Source of the DNA: Emergomyces orientalis | Taxonomy: Eukaryota; Ascomycota; Eurotiomycetes; Onygenales; Ajellomycetaceae | NCBI GenBank assembly: GCA_002110485.1 | Contig: MOWL01000094.1 | Location: forward strand, 62,001 to 126,000 | Reading direction: 5' to 3' | DNA length: 64,000 nt | Shown: positions 60,256 through 64,000 of the stretch, piece after piece | Numbering within the stretch: the first letter of the stretch is position 1 | How the letters are laid out: every line of letters starts with the position of its first letter | Program-made: the position numbers and the translations under genes | Notes under the pieces: model-generated | What the model was told of the DNA's origin: nothing | The model's input: the letters and a program-made list of their open reading frames with translations, nothing else | Database searches by the model: none

Positions 60256-61391
60256 GTTGGTTGGCCAGCAAAGGCATAAAGGGGAAATCTACTACTTTGG
60301 CTGGCTAGTCAAGAATAGTCAAGAGGGAAAGATAAGTAGGCCATTCTGTTGTTGTCTGTTTTCAACAGCTATCTCCTGGCGTTGGGTGATGTTAATTACC
60401 GGGGTACATTGCTTCATATGCTTAATATATACATACTCTCACGAAACATAGAGGCTGGCGTTGATCTTAGAACCTGTGGCAGGGGCCCATGCCTGTTCCT
60501 CGCCTCGTAAAAGTTTGTCCAAACTCAGACCGATAATCCAAACTTTTCGCCCGCGAGGTTACTTTTGGGTCATCCAAGATGTAGAATACGAGCAGACGTT
60601 TCGGTAGCCCGAGAATAAACCGCAGGGGTTTTATTTTTCAATTTTTTCTCATTTTCGAAGAGGCGAAAACCTTTTTTTCCAATGACTATCGTTCGCTATC
60701 ACCAGCCCATCCGGATTTCTAACACACATATTACTCGCTCCAAGCAGGCACTATGTGATAGATATTGATAGTCAAACCACTTTGTGAATAGAGAAACGAG
60801 AAGCTCAACAGCGAAAAATTTTCCATTCCGATACATTTGAGGGTATGCACTAAAGAAACAGACAATACAAAATCAACTCGGAATACAGAGAGCAATTGGA
60901 AATATTAAAAGGGTCATAACCGTACTACGTCGTTATGCAATACCAGAAGAAGAAACACACAAAAACGTGGAGGGCTGTGGGAATAAAACAGGAAAGGCTA
61001 CTGAATGGATCAGAAGAAAACAGGGAGGGCCATCTGCAATTGTTGGCATACACATGAACTCATTGGCACATGCATGACAGATTGGATAGGACGAGAAAAT
61101 CGATAAATATGCGTTTTCTAAATATTTGTTTGGACGAGATTCGAGATCATCTAGGCATGTTTGTCGAGCGTGGAGGGGGGAAAATCTCTTTCAGGAGGCC
61201 GGGAAGTAGGTTAATTCCTACGAACTAACATTACTATGAGATACTTTCAAAAACGTAGGATCTGTCCACTCGAAAAAGGAACTTCCCTCAACTCAACTCA
61301 ACTCCCAGCCCCTATCCCTTCAATCAGGCGAGACGGGGATGCTATATTGAGGGAGATTCCATTTTTCTCATGAGAGCAACGGGTCGTCCAC
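60256..61391. other. Gene-free interval between the broken deacetylase and the Pro-Glu protein gene
   Basis: The shared downstream region of two converging loci. No supported gene is seen. A-rich stretches occur around 60840-61000, and a tandem CAACT repeat lies at 61287-61303. Confidence 0.45.
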
Positions 61392-61763
61392 TTACAAAAG
61401 TCCCAGAGTCAGATCACCATGAATCTTCGCCTTGAGCTGTACCTCAATATCCAGATTCAAATCTAATCGCAATCGAAGCTGCTCGTCCTTTTCTTTCTTC
61501 TCTTCTCCGCCACCAACAACACCGCCAACGGCATTGCTGGCGGTGTTCTGAACGAGATCTTCCGCACCCCCAACGGCATCCCCTACTTGGTCATTTATAC
61601 CAGTCAAGGGCCCGCTTGTCTGTTTCTGTGGCCGGTGTCTTCGTCTTCGACCGCCTGTGGGCTCAAACTCTTCGCGGGTGATATCTTCAGTGTCAGATTC
61701 TTGGTAGCGCGGCCGTCGACGACGGCCTTTGGTGTACCGTTGGGGTTGGGGTTCGAGCTCGGG

Positions 61764-61810
<47 letters not shown>

Positions 61811-61976
61811 ATCCTTGACCTTGTTCTTGGTCTTGTTCAGCATCAGACGGTTGTTCTTCCGCATCTGAGGTTCGCTGGGGATTTGAATCTTCCTGGGTCT
61901 GCGGTTGGGTGTTCTTATTTAGCTTTGGAGGAGACCGCTTCTGTTCGGTAGGTTGGTTGGCTTCGTCTTGGGCCAT
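61392..61976 (-). CDS. Pro-Glu repeat protein of unknown function with a conserved C-terminal motif
   Basis: A single-exon gene of 194 residues. I recognise no enzymatic domain. The N-terminal 75 residues are Gln-, Glu- and Pro-rich and contain a long alternating Glu-Pro tract encoded by a hexanucleotide repeat (about 61752-61810). A basic stretch (KGRRRRPRYQ, GGRRRRHRP) resembling nuclear-localisation or RNA-binding patches follows. Next is a Gly/Val-rich helix (VGDAVGGAEDLVQNTASNAV). The C-terminus, LRLRLDLNLDIEVQLKAKIH, alternates hydrophobic and polar residues as an amphipathic strand or helix and, from memory, recurs in small fungal proteins of unknown role. There is no signal peptide or membrane span. 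The ATG at 61976 is the only in-frame start. Confidence 0.75.
61752..61810 (-). repeat. Hexanucleotide repeat (GAGCCT/GAGCCC) encoding Glu-Pro
   Basis: About nine tandem six-base units, GGCTCA on the plus strand with a few GGCTCG variants at the left end, coding an alternating Glu-Pro tract. Unit length is a multiple of three, so copy-number change would keep the frame. Confidence 0.88.
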
Positions 61977-64000
61977 GCTGGGCGTCTAATTTATGCTATG
62001 ATATGGTGGGGGACTGGCTTAAGTTTGCCTTGGGTTACAGGTAAAGTGTATGGAAAATGTGTGCGGATGCGTATATCCAAAAGAAATATAATGCCTTGCA
62101 GTCAGTAATAATTTCAAAAAAAAAATTAAAATAGGCAAACTGACGTGATGTTATACACTATATATACATTCAACTGGTATAACGTTGATATATAAAATCG
62201 AGTTCACACACACTCTCGCCTTCGACGTCACACCCCCCCACCCCCTACTATCAACATGATAGCATGATAAGGAATTGTCATCGGGAAATTATCTGGGATC
62301 CATCGCGATAACCAGGGTACAACCGGAAAATGGAGAACAAAAAAGGTAACATGAAAGCAAATATCACACTGGCCTGATCCGCAGACAAGGGAGAAATCAG
62401 AGACCCAACGCCTATCACTTACTAGAGACTTTCGCGAAACAGGGGCCAATGAAGTGATGTAATTCTATGTCCTGGAGGCGGGTCAGTAAAAATGAACAGT
62501 CCGGGCTCTGAAAGCGAAAAAAAGCCGTAAATAGAAAAATGGCGAGGCTATTCGTCATATGGCCCACACTTGCCAACTTTCCTAGTTTAGTAGTACCTGG
62601 CACCTACCTAGCTTTAGTTACCTATGGGACATCATGGTGTGGGAGACAGAAAATGCAGAGAGGGTTAGAAGATTCAGCAAATCAGTTCGATATTGAGAGA
62701 TAACGGAGAGCGAAATGAAGAAAAAACCTTGAGTATGTTTATTACACCTTCAACTTAGGAAACTAGCTCTCGAATATGGATCACCACAGCTAGCATCAAC
62801 ATCAGATCACATATTGAAAACCCCTTCCGTAAGGATCCCTTCGCATCTATTCCAAATGAATATATAGTATGAGAGAGAGAGAACCATTTTGACACTCTCG
62901 AGTCTTCAATTGTAGCTGCAGTTTGTTGCTTCTATTTGTGTTTATCATACCGAATCCCGCTCGCGAATCTATCATTTGAGACTTCTGAGCTATCTTCAGT
63001 CTTAACAGCTACTCCCTCCTCCCCCCATGACAATCAAAGGATGCCGCGCGGCTTCCCATCACACTCTATGTGTGTGGGGATCGGGGAGTGATGTCGTGTG
63101 GAATTGGATGCTGGTGTTGAAGTTCATCAAGTCCACTTGAATAGACTCTACAAAACGAAATTGTATCTACTCCCGTCTCTAGACGCGCAATGACATAGCT
63201 CACAAGACACCTTCCGAACCCTCAGTCGAGCCACTGTGGTATCAACATGGGTGAGTATTCGCCCTTCCCGCAATGGCGTTGAGTTTCGACTGACACTTTT
63301 TCAACGGCTCTCTTTTTCGTGGTTCCGAGGGTGTTAAGACGAGAGGTACAGTACCTGTACCTGATTCCGCCTCCCCTTTGCCTCAGGAAAACGTTTAACT
63401 TTTCCCCCGAAGAGTGGTAGGTTGGCATTTTCAGTATTAGTTTGGATGCTCTAAACCGATTGAAGGCCGCTGGCGGTAGTCGCCATTCCCTTCTGGGTAC
63501 CTGGTAGGTATGAATTTTAAGAAGGGAAAAATTAAAATGAAAATGAAAAATTCAGTATAAGCAGGTGATAAGCTCTGCGGATTCAGATGAAATACCTTTT
63601 GGTATGATCTAGCAATATTTCTACTGTGTATTACATTCATTTTGATGTTTGATGGTATATACTCCGTAAGCTTTGCTGCATATTTTTGATCTCTGATATG
63701 GGGCTTAGGGGCCCTACAAAAGTGTGATCGCCCCATGACAACAACCCTGACGACAACCTGGCTGGGCAATATTGACGGCAAATCCAAGTTTTTTTTTTTT
63801 TTTTTGTGTCATTAGCTTACGATGGTATGAATCATCGTGGCTATTGTCAAACCCCTTAAAAATCTGCTTTAACTGGAGAGCGGGTCTTATTAGATAGTGG
63901 ATGTACTCTCGTAAGTAAGACTGTGGCTGCGAGCTGGCGGTTTGATATGGATCATCAGAAAAACCTTGGGTCCCACCCACACTACCACTTCTGCCATGCG
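61977..64000. other. 2-kb gene-free right end of the window
   Basis: No supported gene is seen. A minus-strand open frame enters from the right edge (63980-63714) but has no ATG or known motif, so it may or may not be the exon of a gene outside the window. A C-rich run lies at 62232-62244 and a T17 tract near 63789-63805. Confidence 0.45.

Noticed and set aside
1..64000. tRNA, rRNA, CRISPR arrays, bacterial operons, biosynthetic gene cluster
   Set aside because: I found no box A/box B pairs, no rRNA-like sequence and no spaced direct repeats. Gene content is ordinary fungal nuclear DNA with no clustered pathway.

Overview
The window is nuclear DNA of a filamentous ascomycete. The genes are split by short introns (about 45-250 bases) with GTAAGT/GTATGT-like donors and CTAAC-like branch sites. 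The encoded proteins read as Eurotiomycete orthologues. The mix of genes suggests Onygenales, perhaps Ajellomycetaceae-like, but this is inferred from remembered family resemblance and the species cannot be fixed. Gene density is low: long AT-rich, gene-free stretches full of homopolymer and microsatellite tracts separate the loci.

Layout. 0-12.6 kb is a housekeeping block: poly(A)-binding protein PAB1 (minus, runs off the left edge), HECT ubiquitin ligase HUL5 (minus), mitochondrial ribosomal protein mL41 (minus) and, divergent from it, the small-subunit processome protein UTP14 (plus). 15.6-18.8 kb carries a secreted GH81 endo-beta-1,3-glucanase. 20.5-26.1 kb holds three small secreted-protein genes: two compact eight-cysteine hydrophobin-like paralogues in opposite orientation and a putative 48-residue cysteine-containing peptide. 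26.9-30.4 kb contains two decayed tandem copies of one unrecognised gene, one still carrying a wrecked kinase-like domain. A 4.4-kb gene-free stretch then leads into the vacuolar Ca2+/H+ exchanger VCX1 (34.8-36.5 kb), mitochondrial ribosomal protein uS7m (38.2-39.7 kb) and a JlbA/IDI-4-like bZIP factor (41.0-42.4 kb). Next come an S28 serine peptidase (45.7-48.0 kb), an SPX-domain phosphate transporter of the Pho87/90/91 family (49.9-52.9 kb) and a secreted RNase T2 (54.8-56.0 kb). A small GPI-anchored protein assembled here from three exons lies on the minus strand (56.5-57.2 kb). 58.3-60.3 kb is a Mutator-like transposase fragment directly abutting a broken polysaccharide deacetylase gene. 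61.4-62.0 kb encodes a Pro-Glu-repeat protein of unknown function.

Functional picture. Housekeeping genes (translation, ribosome biogenesis, mitochondrial ribosome, proteasome-linked ubiquitination) are interspersed with secreted or surface proteins (glucanase, hydrophobin-likes, GPI protein, S28 peptidase, RNase T2) and vacuolar or plasma-membrane ion transport (VCX1, SPX transporter). There is no operon-like logic and no biosynthetic cluster, and I found no tRNA, rRNA or CRISPR array. The parts most worth a second look are the small secreted genes, the paired decayed genes and the MULE/deacetylase junction. All exon structures are read by eye from splice signals and frame continuity, not from transcripts.
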